Assembly (NCBI GenBank): GCA_015063605.1
Contig: SVTV01000005.1
Span: 1 to 64,000 of the forward strand
From: Oscillospiraceae bacterium
GTDB lineage: Bacteria; Bacillota; Clostridia; Oscillospirales; SIG627
Reading direction: 5' to 3'
DNA length: 64,000 bases
The notes beneath the pieces are model-generated. The model did no database searches and had not been told where the DNA came from. It saw nothing but the letters and a program-made list of their open reading frames with translations. Positions 26,831 to 35,539 of this stretch are shown here, in pieces (position 1 is the stretch's first letter; the number at the start of each line of letters is the position of its first letter). The position numbers and the translations under genes are program-made.

Positions 26831-27316
26831 ATGGCGAATATAAATATTCTTTACGTGGGAGAGCCCAAGGACGATTTTATACGAAGCGGCATAAATGAAT
26901 TTGAAAAAAGGATAGGAGCTTTTGCCAAGGTGAAAAACATCTGCATAAAGCCCCAGAATCCTCCCGAGGATCCCACCGACGGTGAAATAGAAGCCGCACT
27001 CGAAAAAGAGTCCGTAGCTTTACTTGAAAAGCTTTCAACAAAGGGCATGGGAAGAAAGATTGCACTTTGCGTTGAAGGAAAGCAATACACATCGGAGGAA
27101 TTTGCTTCTCTTATCGATGATTCTCTTTCCTCTCAAGCGGATGTGACTCTCGTTATCGGAAGCTCTCACGGACTTTCCGAAAAGGTGAAGAAGGCTTGCG
27201 ACGTCAGGCTTTCCTTTTCGAAGATGACCTTTCCCCATGCGTTGGCAAGACTCGTTCTGACGGAGCAGATCTACAGAGCGTTCACGATCATCCACGGAAG
27301 AAAATACCACAAGTGA
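26831..27316 (+). CDS. rlmH: 23S rRNA (pseudouridine1915-N3)-methyltransferase RlmH
   Basis: RlmH is a SPOUT-class methyltransferase that N3-methylates pseudouridine 1915 in helix 69 of 23S rRNA on the assembled 70S ribosome. The 161-residue protein has the knotted SAM-binding segment VTLVIGSSHGLSEKVK, FSKMTFPHALARLVLTEQIYRA and the invariant C-terminal YHK. An AAGGAGG ribosome site overlaps the end of smc. Length is normal. Confidence 0.96.
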   Translation: MANINILYVGEPKDDFIRSGINEFEKRIGAFAKVKNICIKPQNPPEDPTDGEIEAALEKESVALLEKLSTKGMGRKIALCVEGKQYTSEEFASLIDDSLSSQADVTLVIGSSHGLSEKVKKACDVRLSFSKMTFPHALARLVLTEQIYRAFTIIHGRKYHK

Positions 27317-27378
27317 TTTTTCTTCTTGGGCAAAAAACATTTTTTTGTGTCATTTTCAAAAAAATGTAAAAAATACTC

Positions 27379-27407
27379 TTGACAAATCACCTCAGTCATT
27401 GTATTAT
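27379..27407 (+). promoter_or_regulatory. SigA promoter for the HPr-like gene
   Basis: TTGACA (27379-27384), a 17-bp spacer and TATTAT (27402-27407), about 80 bases upstream of the ATG; the leader between them shows no clear structure. Confidence 0.8.
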
Positions 27408-27487
27408 ATTAATGCATAGGCAGTATTCGTTTTTTCTATTTGATTTCTGCCCATAATATTATTAATTCATTAAAGGAGTTTTTATAA

Positions 27488-27721
27488 ATGAAAATAGTAA
27501 ACATAAAGCTTTCCACAATAGAAGACGTTCGTAATTTTGTAAATGCGGCTACAAAGTGTGATGCCGATATCGACCTTGAGTCCGGCAGATACGTGGTTGA
27601 CGCTAAGTCCATAATGGGTATATTCAGCCTTGATCTTATGAAGCCCATCAAGATGACAATTCATGCAGATGATTGCCAGTGTGAGCTCATGAAGGACATC
27701 GAAAAGTTTATCGTAGAATAA
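27488..27721 (+). CDS. HPr-like protein lacking the phosphocarrier histidine
   Basis: The 77-residue product has an HPr fold pattern: CDADIDLESGRYVVDAKSIMGIFSLDL matches the HPr segment around the regulatory serine (KSIMG). The region that should hold the GIHARPA active-site histidine instead reads STIEDVRNFVNAA, so it cannot be phosphorylated by enzyme I there. This resembles Crh of Bacillus, which keeps only Ser46 and acts with CcpA. Role as a Crh-like regulator is inference. It is a monocistronic gene with strong AAAGGAG site, promoter and terminator. Confidence 0.85.
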   Translation: MKIVNIKLSTIEDVRNFVNAATKCDADIDLESGRYVVDAKSIMGIFSLDLMKPIKMTIHADDCQCELMKDIEKFIVE

Positions 27722-27740
27722 TTTTATAGTCACCTCATTC

Positions 27741-27780
27741 CTGTGGGTGCAGACGTATCCTGCATCCACAGTATTTTTTT
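27741..27780 (+). terminator. Rho-independent terminator
   Basis: CTGTGGGTGCAG pairs with CTGCATCCACAG (one mismatch) and is followed by TATTTTTTT. Confidence 0.92.
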
Positions 27781-27797
27781 ACTTCAAGGAGTACACC

Positions 27798-29774
27798 ATG
27801 AACAAACGCTTTGCGAGAGCCGTATGCTTTATTTTGACATTAATAATGGTATCGACGCTATTTTCTTGCACTACACCCGAAGATGTCAACACCGATATGG
27901 CAAAAGGCGACTATCTAAAAAAAGACAATAATTACTTTTATGTATCACCTGAAAGAGATGCTTCGGATATCCAAAAGCAGCTTATCAATCTGTATAACAC
28001 CTGCGACAATGCAAATCAGGCATTTCTTTACGCGGCACTGCCCGTAAAATCACAGATATTCGGTATATCGGAGGACAAGTCATACGAATACGAGGCCGCA
28101 ATTGCCGAGGCTCTCGACAAGTATTTCATAGATGCCCTTCACCCCTCGGATTTCGACAATATTGAAAAAAGCGACTTTCGTATTACAGACGGTTCATTCA
28201 ATGCCGAAGGAAGCTTCAAAATATACGAACGTCTCGTTTCGGCTTTGGACGAGCTTTACACCTTCTCTTACGGTGTCCCCTCCTCCGTTTGGGATAAAGC
28301 AAACGATAAAAGCAAGTATGAAAAGATCGTTATGAACGATGCTTTCTCCGGAGAATACTCTAAAGCTTTCCCGGAAGGAACAGATGACGCCGTTTCCTAT
28401 CAAACAGAGGAGTATTCTGTTCTTTCCACAAAAAGCGGAAGCTTTTCGGTAAGATACACAGGCGGAGAAAAGCCATTTTCCAAGTCTTACGCCACCTTTA
28501 ACGAAGCAGTTATAAACACGAACGAAGCGCTTCGTAATGAAAACGGTCTCGATTATGTGCTTTCGAAGAATCACCCCGCTATAAAAATAGTCAATGCTGT
28601 TCTGGATCTCAAGATCACGGTTCTTCACAATCTTTCCGATCTTTCTCCCATTGCATTTCTTTCTCAGAACGTTGGTGTGGTCAACGCATTTGATATATTG
28701 AATTCTAAGGACATGACAGCCTCTGAATTCGTTTCGGAAAACACAGATTCTCCTATCGTAATACTTCTTATCGACCCGTCACGCCCCGTTACAAATCTTC
28801 ACAAGGGAAAGAATGTAGAGAATCAAGGTATCGTAAATAAATCAAAAGCGATACGTACATCAACACGTGAGGTCGTTCCATACATAGGAAAAGTGGACGT
28901 AACCGATATGGCGAACAATCTTATCGAGCTTGAAAATAAGATTCGCCCTATGGGAGCAGACATAATATATGTTTCGGCACCTTCAAAGTATATTGAGGGC
29001 TACACCATACTTCCCGAAGGCGTTGAGCACTACTGTAACGATAATATTGATAACTTTCTTGAAATGATCGACGGCAAGGTCGATTACATAGATTGCCGTG
29101 AGCTTTTCAAGGAGCAGAAATATCCGGAAGAAAAATGGTTTTACACCACCGACCACCATTGGAGAGAGGAAAGTGCTTTTCAGGCTTATATCGGATGTAT
29201 CGAAAAGCTTCGAAACGATTACGGATGGACAGACGTTGATCCCAACGGAAGAAACACCGACAGAAGCAATTTCAACTTTGAGCTTTTCACCGATTATTAC
29301 GTTGGATCTCAGACAAGAGAGCTTAACCGTTATTATCTCGGATACGACGATTTCTTCATGGTAACACCGAAATTCGCCACATCTTTAACATACAGACGTA
29401 CTCCCGAGAACGGCGGTATGGTGCGTAAGGGAAATTATTATGAAGCTCTGATCGATCAAAAGTACCTTGATCTTTCCGATCCCAAAAGCAACAAGTATGC
29501 GTCGTACATAGGAGGAGACCATCATTCAAATAAAATAACAAATGATGATCCCACCTGCTCCGATAAGCGTGTGCTTATAGTGGAAGATTCCTTCTCCCTT
29601 CCCTTCGATTGCTATATGAGTCTGAATTTCAAGGAGCTCAACATAATAGACATACGCTTCTACAGTCTGAGAACAATCTCCTCTTTTGTAAAAGCGTATG
29701 ACATAGATATGGTAATTATAGTATATACGCCCGAAGCTCTTTACAGCAGGCAGGTACAGTTTAAATTCAAATAA
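27798..29774 (+). CDS. DHHW/AlgX-like SGNH lipoprotein
   Basis: A 658-residue exported lipoprotein (signal peptide with lipobox FSC, Cys about residue 23). The C-terminal half resembles the DHHW and AlgX/AlgJ SGNH-hydrolase-like proteins involved in acetylation of cell-surface polysaccharides. DHHW is at residues 452-455, and a serine at 598 lies in VEDSFS, where AlgX has GDSF. The N-terminal 300 residues have no match I recognise. No MBOAT acyltransferase partner lies nearby, which such proteins often have. The ATG at 27798 is chosen because CAAGGAG precedes it and the signal peptide starts there. Its end overlaps the convergent gene by eight bases. Confidence 0.78.
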   Translation: MNKRFARAVCFILTLIMVSTLFSCTTPEDVNTDMAKGDYLKKDNNYFYVSPERDASDIQKQLINLYNTCDNANQAFLYAALPVKSQIFGISEDKSYEYEAAIAEALDKYFIDALHPSDFDNIEKSDFRITDGSFNAEGSFKIYERLVSALDELYTFSYGVPSSVWDKANDKSKYEKIVMNDAFSGEYSKAFPEGTDDAVSYQTEEYSVLSTKSGSFSVRYTGGEKPFSKSYATFNEAVINTNEALRNENGLDYVLSKNHPAIKIVNAVLDLKITVLHNLSDLSPIAFLSQNVGVVNAFDILNSKDMTASEFVSENTDSPIVILLIDPSRPVTNLHKGKNVENQGIVNKSKAIRTSTREVVPYIGKVDVTDMANNLIELENKIRPMGADIIYVSAPSKYIEGYTILPEGVEHYCNDNIDNFLEMIDGKVDYIDCRELFKEQKYPEEKWFYTTDHHWREESAFQAYIGCIEKLRNDYGWTDVDPNGRNTDRSNFNFELFTDYYVGSQTRELNRYYLGYDDFFMVTPKFATSLTYRRTPENGGMVRKGNYYEALIDQKYLDLSDPKSNKYASYIGGDHHSNKITNDDPTCSDKRVLIVEDSFSLPFDCYMSLNFKELNIIDIRFYSLRTISSFVKAYDIDMVIIVYTPEALYSRQVQFKFK

Positions 29775-30204
29775 GCAAAAATATCAAGATCCCTATAAGG
29801 ACAATATCATTATCCTCATCGGAAAACAATAAAAATGCCAAAAGTGCGCCTATAAGCAGTTCATCTCTGCCTATAGGTGCATTTTGTATTTTAGATTCCT
29901 TTATAATTTCTTTTGGTTTATCTTCGATGTGTTCCGTTTCATTAATTTCCGTACATTGACTTTCTTCATCTAAATATGCGACAGGAACTTTTTCTCCGGA
30001 ATCGATTTCCTCTGTCAATACCCCATTATCCCTTATATGAGAAGATGGATCGGCTCTGTTTGTATGAGGGATCATCGAACGGTTACGAGCTGCCTCCATC
30101 TGCATTATTTCAAAGGGCGTGGGGGAAACACGGGCTCTTCTCATTCCGCCATTATGTGCTCGTACGTCGTCATTACCTCTTTTCAGATCATTTTTATACA
30201 TCAC
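29767..30204 (-). CDS. Hypothetical protein with C-terminal membrane segment
   Basis: The 145-residue product is polar and probably disordered up to about residue 110, then ends in two short hydrophobic stretches (ELLIGALLAFLLF and IVLIGILIFLLI) separated by the acidic SDEDND, a likely hairpin membrane anchor. It is not a family I can name. The start overlaps the stop of the preceding gene by four bases (ATGA), so it is the last gene of a coupled three-gene minus-strand operon upstream of and divergent from spo0A. Similar trios occur in Clostridia as far as I recall, with unknown role. Confidence 0.65.
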   Translation of the reverse strand: MMYKNDLKRGNDDVRAHNGGMRRARVSPTPFEIMQMEAARNRSMIPHTNRADPSSHIRDNGVLTEEIDSGEKVPVAYLDEESQCTEINETEHIEDKPKEIIKESKIQNAPIGRDELLIGALLAFLLFSDEDNDIVLIGILIFLLI

Positions 30205-30593
30205 AAAAACTCCTTTGCACCGTAAAACATATCTATAAGCTTTAATGTTCTAACTATCTCATCTATTTTATCACGCTTGGAGCTTTCCAAAAAAGGACGC
30301 ATCGACATGAGAAGAGCACATCTTTCCTTGTTCCCGTTTCCGAAAAGCTTTTCAAGCTCGGGAGAAGAAAGAATAGCCGAAAAAGGATTCTTTTTATCTT
30401 CCCTGATCGCATCACCATTTTGAAGCTCATTTCCGGCTAAGGCTTCAACAATATCCGGCACGCTTTCACTTTTATTCTTCTCATTCCGTGAAGATTGATC
30501 GGTTCCGCTTATAGCTTTAACTGCATTTAATATTTTTCCCATGCTCTCGGGATCCGAAAGCAGTGATGATATCTTATCGGAAAAATCGTCCAT
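30201..30593 (-). CDS. Hypothetical protein (MDDF-type)
   Basis: A 130-residue helical protein starting MDDFSDKISSLLSDPESMGKIL, with a polar, probably flexible middle and a helical C-terminus (ALLMSMRPFLESSKRDKIDEIVRTLKLID). The same architecture is common in clostridial proteins of unknown function encoded next to a membrane-tail protein. No catalytic motif is visible. It lies between two other small unknown genes, 18 bases after the upstream one and overlapping the downstream one. Confidence 0.7.
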   Translation of the reverse strand: MDDFSDKISSLLSDPESMGKILNAVKAISGTDQSSRNEKNKSESVPDIVEALAGNELQNGDAIREDKKNPFSAILSSPELEKLFGNGNKERCALLMSMRPFLESSKRDKIDEIVRTLKLIDMFYGAKEFL

Positions 30594-30611
30594 ATGTAAT
30601 ACCCTTCCCTA

Positions 30612-30884
30612 TCATTTCGTATTTTGCTCTGACTCAGATACAGCTTTTGAGGCAGCTCTTTTTATTTCGTCGAGCCTACCGGGATCAATCGCCGAGGTGA
30701 TCTTATCCAAGTCATTTTGAGAGATCGCATCGGCTTTTTTCTTAAGCCTCGGAAGATCTTCGAGAAAACTTTTTGCTTTTCTCTCATCCATCCCCATAGC
30801 AAGAGCGATCTGCATAAGTTGTTTTTTCAAGGCTTCATCATCGCTGTTCATTAATTTATCAAGCATATTCTTATCTATCTGCAT
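30612..30884 (-). CDS. Small helical hypothetical protein
   Basis: This 90-residue protein is entirely helical and highly charged, with no signal or membrane segment. Its repeated pattern (MLDKLMNSDDEALKKQLMQ, then AKSFLEDLPRLKKKADAIS) suggests a helical bundle or coiled coil. It is the first of three small genes read away from spo0A. The function is unknown; the gene order hints at a sporulation or cell-surface role, but there is no direct evidence. Confidence 0.65.
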   Translation of the reverse strand: MQIDKNMLDKLMNSDDEALKKQLMQIALAMGMDERKAKSFLEDLPRLKKKADAISQNDLDKITSAIDPGRLDEIKRAASKAVSESEQNTK

Positions 30885-31124
30885 CTCTTACCTCTTTTCG
30901 TTCATAAATATTTTAACGGCTACTGTAAAGTATATGCTCATGGAAGAAAATATTTACTAACGGCAAAAAATATTTACGTGCGCCCGTAATCGACATTTTG
31001 CGATAGATAGCAAAGATATAATATAATCGAACCCGCAAGAATTGTCGTAAACGGAAATCAGGACACCGTAAAAGGCGAGAGTGAGAAAAAATTACATTTT
31101 TTTCGAATTTTTTTGCCAAACCCC

Positions 31125-31153
31125 TTGCAAATTTGAAAATTTTGTGTTATTAT
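31125..31153 (+). promoter_or_regulatory. Putative spo0A promoter
   Basis: TTGCAA (31125-31130), a 17-bp spacer and TATTAT (31148-31153), about 64 bases before the ATG. The divergent spacer 30885-31216 is AT-rich; no convincing sigma-H site or Spo0A box (TTTGTCGAA-like) was found by eye, and it holds nothing else I can name. Confidence 0.5.
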
Positions 31154-31216
31154 ATAATTGTTTCCAAAATCTGTAAATTTTCTATTTTTTACCATTTTTT
31201 ATTAAGGAGAAATATC

Positions 31217-31990
31217 ATGTATCAAAACAAAGTATTAAAAGTGTTCATTCTCGATTCAAGTGACGAATTCCGCAGCACATGCAAAGAAAATCTTTCATCA
31301 CTCGGTGTAGATATTATCGGTGAATGTGATAACGGAGCATCAGCTCTTAATATGATTCCCGAGCTTAAGCCCGATGTAGTTCTGCTCGATCTTTGGTTTT
31401 CCGGTCTTGACTGCAAGACCCTTATCAGCGAAGTCAAAAAACGTCTGAACGTCAATGCCCCTAAATTCATTCTTGTTACAGGAATAACCAATAAAAGACT
31501 TATCGAAGAAGCCTTTGCATCGGGCGTGTCGAATTGTATCATCAAGCCCTTTGATTATGAAATTTTAGCCGAAAAGATTTTACAATGCGTTTCCGCGAAG
31601 AAGCAGGAGCGTGCTGAAGCGATCGCTGATGATTTCGACCTTGAGACCCATGTTACAAGAATAATCCATCAGATAGGCATTCCCGCTCATATCAAGGGAT
31701 ATCAATATATAAGATTTGCAATAATGATGGTAGCCAAGGACAATAAAGTCATAAATGAGGTTACCAAAACTCTCTATCCCGCAGTTGCCCGCAGATTTGA
31801 AACTACACCGTCACGTGTGGAAAGAGCGATACGTCATGCTATCGAGGTGGCATGGGACAGAGGTGACGTGGATGTACTTAATTCATTCTTTGGATATACG
31901 ATACAGAATACTAAGGGGAAGCCCACAAACAGTGAGTTTATCGCCATGATCGCAGACAATCTGAGATTGAAAATGAAAAATGTGGGATAA
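31217..31990 (+). CDS. spo0A: Sporulation master regulator Spo0A
   Basis: Spo0A is the response regulator that commits cells to sporulation. The product from the ATG at 31217 (AAGGAG upstream) is 257 residues. The receiver domain has phospho-acceptor D58 in VVLLDLW and the conserved Lys in IIKPFD. The C-terminal domain is strongly conserved: HQIGIPAHIKGYQYIR, SRVERAIRHAIEVAW and KPTNSEFIAMIAD. The usual acidic pair near the start is reduced to D13-S14, and the loop after D58 differs from the common IMP. DNA-binding specificity should be unchanged. A terminator hairpin follows. Confidence 0.95.
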   Translation: MYQNKVLKVFILDSSDEFRSTCKENLSSLGVDIIGECDNGASALNMIPELKPDVVLLDLWFSGLDCKTLISEVKKRLNVNAPKFILVTGITNKRLIEEAFASGVSNCIIKPFDYEILAEKILQCVSAKKQERAEAIADDFDLETHVTRIIHQIGIPAHIKGYQYIRFAIMMVAKDNKVINEVTKTLYPAVARRFETTPSRVERAIRHAIEVAWDRGDVDVLNSFFGYTIQNTKGKPTNSEFIAMIADNLRLKMKNVG

Positions 31991-32028
31991 AAAAAATACC
32001 TCAAGCTGTCTTTAATGACAGCCTGAGG
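31989..32028. terminator. Terminator between convergent spo0A and GH127 genes
   Basis: CCTCAAGCTGTC pairs with GACAGCCTGAGG (31999-32028). The A-run at 31989-31996 gives a T-tract for the minus strand, so the GH127 transcript is the better fit. Confidence 0.8.
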
Positions 32029-32049
32029 CTAAATCGTTCAAATATATTG

Positions 32050-33867
32050 TTATAGTATTCTCTGCCTTATCCATGCGGCGGCTTTGACACCGTTATCCCA
32101 ATTGCTTCCCGCAGATGCGTAATCCACAAGCTTGTATTCTTTTCCGTTCTTATCGGTCACGTTCAAGGATTCATTGCAGTCAACAGCAGAAGCTTTTGTA
32201 TATTCGGCAGTAAGATCATCGGAAAGCTTTATATCAATGGGGATATCTCCTCCGATCTCATCGCCCGTTATGTCGGAGGAGACAGCAAAAACTACGGGAC
32301 CCTTTGAAAGCGAGAAGAAGTTCACGGAATCGGGATCATCCTCATTTCGGGGAGATGAAATATACTTAAGCTTCATTTCCATGCTTATTTCCACGATCAG
32401 CTCCTCGTTCTTTACGAAGCTGTGCTCAAAGGAGAAATAACCGCTTAATGCCTTATTATTCTTTCCTCCGTATGATACCATTGCGTTGCCGCACCATGAC
32501 GGTATTCTTACTTTAACGGTCTTTTTGCAATCTCTGTCGGAGATAAGGCTTACCGTAACATCTCCCTCTTTTGGATACTCCGTTTTTTCCGTAACGGTGA
32601 TATTTCCGTCCGAGAAGCTTACCCTTGCGTCAAGTGTATCATAGAAGTTGAGATAAATACTATCGCTGTCACTCATTACCGCACCGTAAGCAAACATTCC
32701 GGCACCCAAAGATGCAATTGCGGCACAGCATCCGTATATACCTCCGTCGCCAAGCTCTTGACGTCCTCCCACAACTCTTCCTCTCGATGAATAAAGAAGA
32801 GGTGCATAGCTGTCATAAGGTAGCGCACCGTTGGCAGAATTGCCTTGCTTGTTCAACGAGCCGAGATATGCGTTGTAATACGATCTTTCCATCTCGTCTG
32901 CATAGATGCTGTCACCTGTTATCATGAGAAGCTTTGAGCAAAGCTTCATCCATGTAACAGTCACACATGTCTCCTGCATTATCCCGTCGTATTTCGTATA
33001 TGTCTGACGTACCGCCGAATTATCGAAAAGCTCATGGGTACATCCGCAGGAGCCTATCACGGTAACATCGCTTTCCATTATTCTTTTTGCGTATTTTTTA
33101 GCGGCTTCGACATATCTGTCATTATTCGTTATACGTGAATACTCAAGAAGTCCTTCTACACATGACATCATTTCATATGCCTTTGTGACGGGATATTGAT
33201 ACGGACAAAGCTTGTCCTCGAGAGCTGTTTTGGGAAGATCAAAGGAGGAAGCCATTCCGCTTTCCACTATGTAGGAAGCGAAATCCAGATACTTTTTCTC
33301 CTTTGTAACATCGTAAAGAAGAACGAATGGTTCAAGTATAGATGAGGAATTCAATCCGCACCAATGATCTGTGGCATGATATATTTCAGTCTTTCCCTCT
33401 TCTTTTCCGATTTTTGCCAAAATTGTATCCGCCAAGGCGCTTACAGTATCCACAGCTATTATGCGGAGAGCTTCATCTCTGCAAATGTCGAGAAAGTATA
33501 TAAGTCCGAGCATTACATATTTCTCGCACCACAGATCCCATGCGTGGTATTCTGTTCCCTTATCATAAGAAGAGATTCTACCGTTTTCGTCGGCACGTGT
33601 GATGATATCACGTACCGTGTCTTCAAGTATGCAGTAAAGCTTATCATCCTCCGTAAGCTTCTGAAGAACACAGGCACCGCGCATAAGCTTTCCCCAATAC
33701 TCACCGCGCCAACCGTTATTCGTTCCGTCTTTTTTATACGTGAACTCGTTGACGACCTTTTTCCAAAGAGATACATCGGAGGCTTGTTTTTCGATACCGT
33801 ACGTACATGCCTCCTTCAAAAAAGTAAGAGCGCCGTATTTTACATTTCCGAGATGAGTAGCTATCAT
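32050..33867 (-). CDS. GH127-like glycoside hydrolase (beta-L-arabinofuranosidase family)
   Basis: The 605-residue product is an alpha/alpha-barrel hydrolase of the GH127/DUF1680 group. Family enzymes use a zinc-bound cysteine nucleophile held by Glu and three Cys; the matching residues here are E299 and C301 in QETCVTVTW and C380-C381 in YGCCAAIA. A C-terminal beta-sandwich (KVRIPSWC, ISMEMKLKYISSP) is also typical. There is no signal peptide, so it likely acts on imported oligosaccharides. The ATG at 33867 (AAGGAT upstream) is preferred over 33909, which would overlap rluD. It is at the end of the rluD operon. Confidence 0.85.
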   Translation of the reverse strand: MIATHLGNVKYGALTFLKEACTYGIEKQASDVSLWKKVVNEFTYKKDGTNNGWRGEYWGKLMRGACVLQKLTEDDKLYCILEDTVRDIITRADENGRISSYDKGTEYHAWDLWCEKYVMLGLIYFLDICRDEALRIIAVDTVSALADTILAKIGKEEGKTEIYHATDHWCGLNSSSILEPFVLLYDVTKEKKYLDFASYIVESGMASSFDLPKTALEDKLCPYQYPVTKAYEMMSCVEGLLEYSRITNNDRYVEAAKKYAKRIMESDVTVIGSCGCTHELFDNSAVRQTYTKYDGIMQETCVTVTWMKLCSKLLMITGDSIYADEMERSYYNAYLGSLNKQGNSANGALPYDSYAPLLYSSRGRVVGGRQELGDGGIYGCCAAIASLGAGMFAYGAVMSDSDSIYLNFYDTLDARVSFSDGNITVTEKTEYPKEGDVTVSLISDRDCKKTVKVRIPSWCGNAMVSYGGKNNKALSGYFSFEHSFVKNEELIVEISMEMKLKYISSPRNEDDPDSVNFFSLSKGPVVFAVSSDITGDEIGGDIPIDIKLSDDLTAEYTKASAVDCNESLNVTDKNGKEYKLVDYASAGSNWDNGVKAAAWIRQRIL

Positions 33868-33892
33868 AACATTATCCTTTCGCAAATTGAAT

Positions 33893-34915
33893 TTATCGGG
33901 TTCTTTCAATATGGTCGATCAATTTTTTTATATCTTCTCCGTCATCACATTGGAGAATTATTTCTTTTCCGCTGCGCGGGTGGATAAAACCAATGTGGTA
34001 TGCAGTCAGCGCCTGTCCCTTTATGCCCATCATGTCTCTGTTACCTGCATAAAGAGGGTCGCCCACAACGGGATGCCCCATCATCTGAGAATGAATTCTT
34101 ATCTGGTGTGTCCTTCCGGTATGCAGGGTAAATTCCACATAAGAGATTCCACCCCCGGATTCCAATACGCGGTAATCGCTTACCGCCTCCTTGGTATTCG
34201 GTGTACCGGCTGGGTAATATGCCATTTTCTTTCTGTCATTCTTTGCTCTTCCTATGCCGCATCTGAGAGTTCCTTGCAGCTCCTTCGGAGTACCGTAAAG
34301 CACTGCATGATACTTTCGTGAAAAGCTGTGAGTCTTTATTTGCTCCGCAAGTGCATTGTGAGCAAAATCGTTTTTTGCGACTATAAGGAGACCCTTTGTA
34401 TCCTTATCGATCCTATGCACGATCCCGGGACGCATCTTGCCGTTTATTCCCGACAAGCTGTCTTTGCAATGATATAACAATGCATTTACAAGAGTGCCCG
34501 AATAATTGCCCGGTGCGGGATGCACCACCATTCCTTTGGGCTTATCCACCACAAGGAGATCCTCATCCTCATATACTACCGATAAGGGCATATTTTCCGG
34601 AAGCGCATCTATAACCTCGCTTTCGGGCATTGTGACTGTGATCTCGTCGCCCTCTGTCAGCTTTGTGTTTTTCTTGGCAAGCTTTCCGTTTACCGAAACA
34701 CATCCCTTTTCACAAAGGTTTGCTGCAAACGTCCTCGTAAGATCGGTACTTTCCGCAATAAAAGAATCTATTCTGATACCGTTTGACAAAGCCGTAAGCT
34801 TCAGTACGTTATCTGTTGTTTCTTCGCCGTTATCATCGAAAAAAATAAGATCCGAAGAAATATCCTCGGATCCATTACTTTCAAATGCAGACGAAACCAA
34901 TTCAAAATCATTCAT
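33893..34915 (-). CDS. rluD: RluD-type pseudouridine synthase
   Basis: This RNA-modifying enzyme isomerises uridines in 23S rRNA (helix 69 for RluD proper; the target here is inferred). Residues 1-40 form an acidic extension not usual for the family. An S4 RNA-binding domain follows (about 45-95), then the catalytic domain with GIVHRIDKDTKGLL, where D170 is the catalytic aspartate, and LHTGRTHQIRIH. It directly follows lspA by 12 bases, a common clostridial order. Confidence 0.93.
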   Translation of the reverse strand: MNDFELVSSAFESNGSEDISSDLIFFDDNGEETTDNVLKLTALSNGIRIDSFIAESTDLTRTFAANLCEKGCVSVNGKLAKKNTKLTEGDEITVTMPESEVIDALPENMPLSVVYEDEDLLVVDKPKGMVVHPAPGNYSGTLVNALLYHCKDSLSGINGKMRPGIVHRIDKDTKGLLIVAKNDFAHNALAEQIKTHSFSRKYHAVLYGTPKELQGTLRCGIGRAKNDRKKMAYYPAGTPNTKEAVSDYRVLESGGGISYVEFTLHTGRTHQIRIHSQMMGHPVVGDPLYAGNRDMMGIKGQALTAYHIGFIHPRSGKEIILQCDDGEDIKKLIDHIERTR

Positions 34916-34927
34916 ATATCGTCTCAG

Positions 34928-35530
34928 CTATTCTGTTTTGTTAATCTGTTCTCCTGCTTCGTTGTCGGAAACATCCGTCACTTCCCCGGATTCTATTACC
35001 ACATCTTCCTTAGGCTCGCTTGAATTATCTTCACTGCGCAGGGGGATATCAAAATCCTTTATATCGGATGTCTTCTTTTTCGGTTCGATATTACGCATCT
35101 CAAAGAATATAAGATATACTATCAAGAGTCCCGCCCCAACGGTAATAAAGCTGTCGGCTATGTTGAATATGGGAAAATTGATAAGCTCGAAATCGAGAAA
35201 ATCGATAACGTATCCCAAGGATACACGGTCTATCATATTTCCTATACCGCCGCCTATAAGCATTGAAAGAGACAGCTTTACAAGAATATGATTGTCCTTG
35301 ACAAATAAAAGATATATAACCATTGCAACGATCGCAACGCTTGATGCAATGAGAAATACCCACCTGTTATCTGCAAAAGAACCTAAGAAAGCGCCTCTGT
35401 TCTCATGATAAGTAAAGTTGAACACACCCTTGATAAGAGGCATGGAGCCCTGAAGCTGAACATACTTCACGGCAAGATACTTTGTGATCTGATCGAGGAG
35501 GACAGACGCAATAACGATCAATACAGTCAT
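34928..35530 (-). CDS. lspA: Lipoprotein signal peptidase II
   Basis: LspA is the membrane aspartyl protease that cuts lipoprotein signal peptides before the lipid-modified cysteine. The product has four membrane helices, the NFTYHENRGAFLG loop and both catalytic aspartates in GNMIDR and FNIADS. At 200 residues it carries a C-terminal charged tail of about 45 residues beyond the usual end. It is encoded between divIVA and rluD. The window itself encodes several lipoproteins for it to process. Confidence 0.95.
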   Translation of the reverse strand: MTVLIVIASVLLDQITKYLAVKYVQLQGSMPLIKGVFNFTYHENRGAFLGSFADNRWVFLIASSVAIVAMVIYLLFVKDNHILVKLSLSMLIGGGIGNMIDRVSLGYVIDFLDFELINFPIFNIADSFITVGAGLLIVYLIFFEMRNIEPKKKTSDIKDFDIPLRSEDNSSEPKEDVVIESGEVTDVSDNEAGEQINKTE

Positions 35531-35539
35531 AATCGATAA

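Noticed and set aside
30885-31000. CATATACT preceded by AAATATT, like a sigma-E sporulation promoter for the minus-strand trio
   Set aside because: Spacing is 12 rather than 14 bases and the -35 has a mismatch; too weak to annotate.
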